DNA of 8,045 nucleotides from an uncultured Lacinutrix sp. (GTDB lineage Bacteria > Bacteroidota > Bacteroidia > Flavobacteriales > Flavobacteriaceae). The notes beneath the pieces were generated by a model that saw only the letters and a program-made list of their open reading frames with translations, ran no database searches and had not been told where the DNA came from. The stretch is taken from assembly GCA_937916035.1 (NCBI GenBank), contig CALGIH010000294.1, positions 1 through 8,045 on the forward strand. The letters run 5' to 3'. Of the stretch, positions 7,887-8,045 are shown piece by piece (position 1 is the stretch's first letter; each line of letters opens with the position of its first letter). Made by a program: the position numbers and the translations under genes.

Positions 7887-7894
7887 CAAATTTA
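7887..7894 (-). promoter_or_regulatory. Putative -7 promoter box for the aminotransferase-GGT-like unit
   Basis: On the minus strand this reads TAAATTTG, a full match to the Bacteroidota -7 consensus TAnnTTTG. No TTTG is found at the expected 19-21 bp upstream; instead the proximal tandem repeat ends 21 bp upstream, suggesting activator-dependent use. A transcription start near 7880 would give a leader of about 27 nt before the ATG at 7853, which supports that start over the TTG at 7889. Confidence 0.55.
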
Positions 7895-7915
7895 AATTAG
7901 AATTGTTTATTTAAA

Positions 7916-7948
7916 GCATACCAATTTTTTAAATTTAGGGCAACCAAT
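7916..7948 (-). repeat. Tandem direct repeat (ATTGGTTGCC / ATTGGTATGC, 23-bp period), putative operator
   Basis: On the minus strand ATTGGTTGCC (7948 to 7939) is followed exactly 23 bp later by ATTGGTATGC (7925 to 7916). The distal copy is the more degenerate one. The arrangement copies that at 4917-4949 in element sequence, 23-bp period and distance to the -7 box (21 versus 22 bp), while the bases between the copies differ. It lies between divergent genes, so it could also influence the plus-strand gene at 8016. Confidence 0.6.
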
Positions 7949-8015
7949 TTAATTAAAAAGCAAATACTTTTTCAAGTATAATTTTTATTATATTTAGTTT
8001 TCTATAAATAAAAAA

Positions 8016-8045
8016 ATGAAACATATTATTTCAGTAATATTCTTA
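8016..8045 (+). CDS. Start of a divergent gene, probably secreted or membrane protein (partial)
   Basis: An ATG at 8016 preceded by an A-rich leader (ATAAATAAAAAA), typical of Bacteroidota start sites, opens ten codons reading MKHIISVIFL to the right edge. A basic residue followed by a hydrophobic run looks like the beginning of a signal peptide or lipoprotein signal. On the same strand TATATTTA at 7989-7996 is a weak -7 candidate with no clear -33 partner. Nothing can be said about function. Ten codons are little evidence, but the position and leader make a real start plausible. Confidence 0.5.
   Translation, partial: MKHIISVIFL

Noticed and set aside
7854..7889. Longer aminotransferase reading frame starting at TTG 7889 (12 extra residues)
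   Set aside because: The TTG overlaps the TAAATTTG -7 candidate, the added residues have no family character, and an ATG at 7853 lies just before the conserved part of the protein.

Overview
The window is AT-rich and looks like chromosomal DNA from a Bacteroidota member, most likely a marine or environmental flavobacterium. The grounds are a SusC/SusD outer-membrane uptake pair, lipoprotein signals with a Cys at about residue 20, A-rich leaders in place of Shine-Dalgarno sequences, and TAnnTTTG-type -7 boxes. No RNA gene, CRISPR array, insertion sequence or phage gene was seen.

Layout: five genes lie head to tail on the minus strand, and a sixth just begins on the plus strand at the right edge. 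In transcription order the minus-strand genes are: a fold-type I PLP aminotransferase (7853 to 6573); a gamma-glutamyltransferase-family Ntn-hydrolase lipoprotein (6591 to 4963), overlapping the aminotransferase by 19 bp; an M14 zinc carboxypeptidase lipoprotein (4870 to 3629); a SusC/RagA TonB-dependent transporter (3610 to 374); and a SusD/RagB lipoprotein (360 to beyond the left edge). The gaps between the last three are 18 and 13 bp, so they should be one transcript. The 92-bp gap after the GGT-like gene and the 162-bp divergent gap to the right are the only real intergenic spaces.

Those two gaps carry the same regulatory layout. Each has two direct copies of an ATTGGT-containing element exactly 23 bp apart, followed 21-22 bp later by a TAAATTT(G/A) box. 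The proximal copies share a 12-bp identical core. I infer that one regulator controls two transcription units, aminotransferase-GGT-like and M14-SusC-SusD, as a small regulon.

Working model (inference): this is a peptide or amide acquisition locus, not a polysaccharide locus, since it has no glycoside hydrolase, lyase or sulfatase. SusCD would import an oligopeptide-like substrate, the M14 lipoprotein would trim C-terminal residues, the GGT-like lipoprotein would cleave an amide or isopeptide bond, and the cytoplasmic aminotransferase would process a released amino acid. The GGT-like enzyme keeps the autoprocessing and nucleophile threonine but appears to lack several residues that hold the gamma-glutamyl group in classical GGTs, so its substrate may be different. 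That substitution pattern and the duplicated operator are the two most interesting points here.
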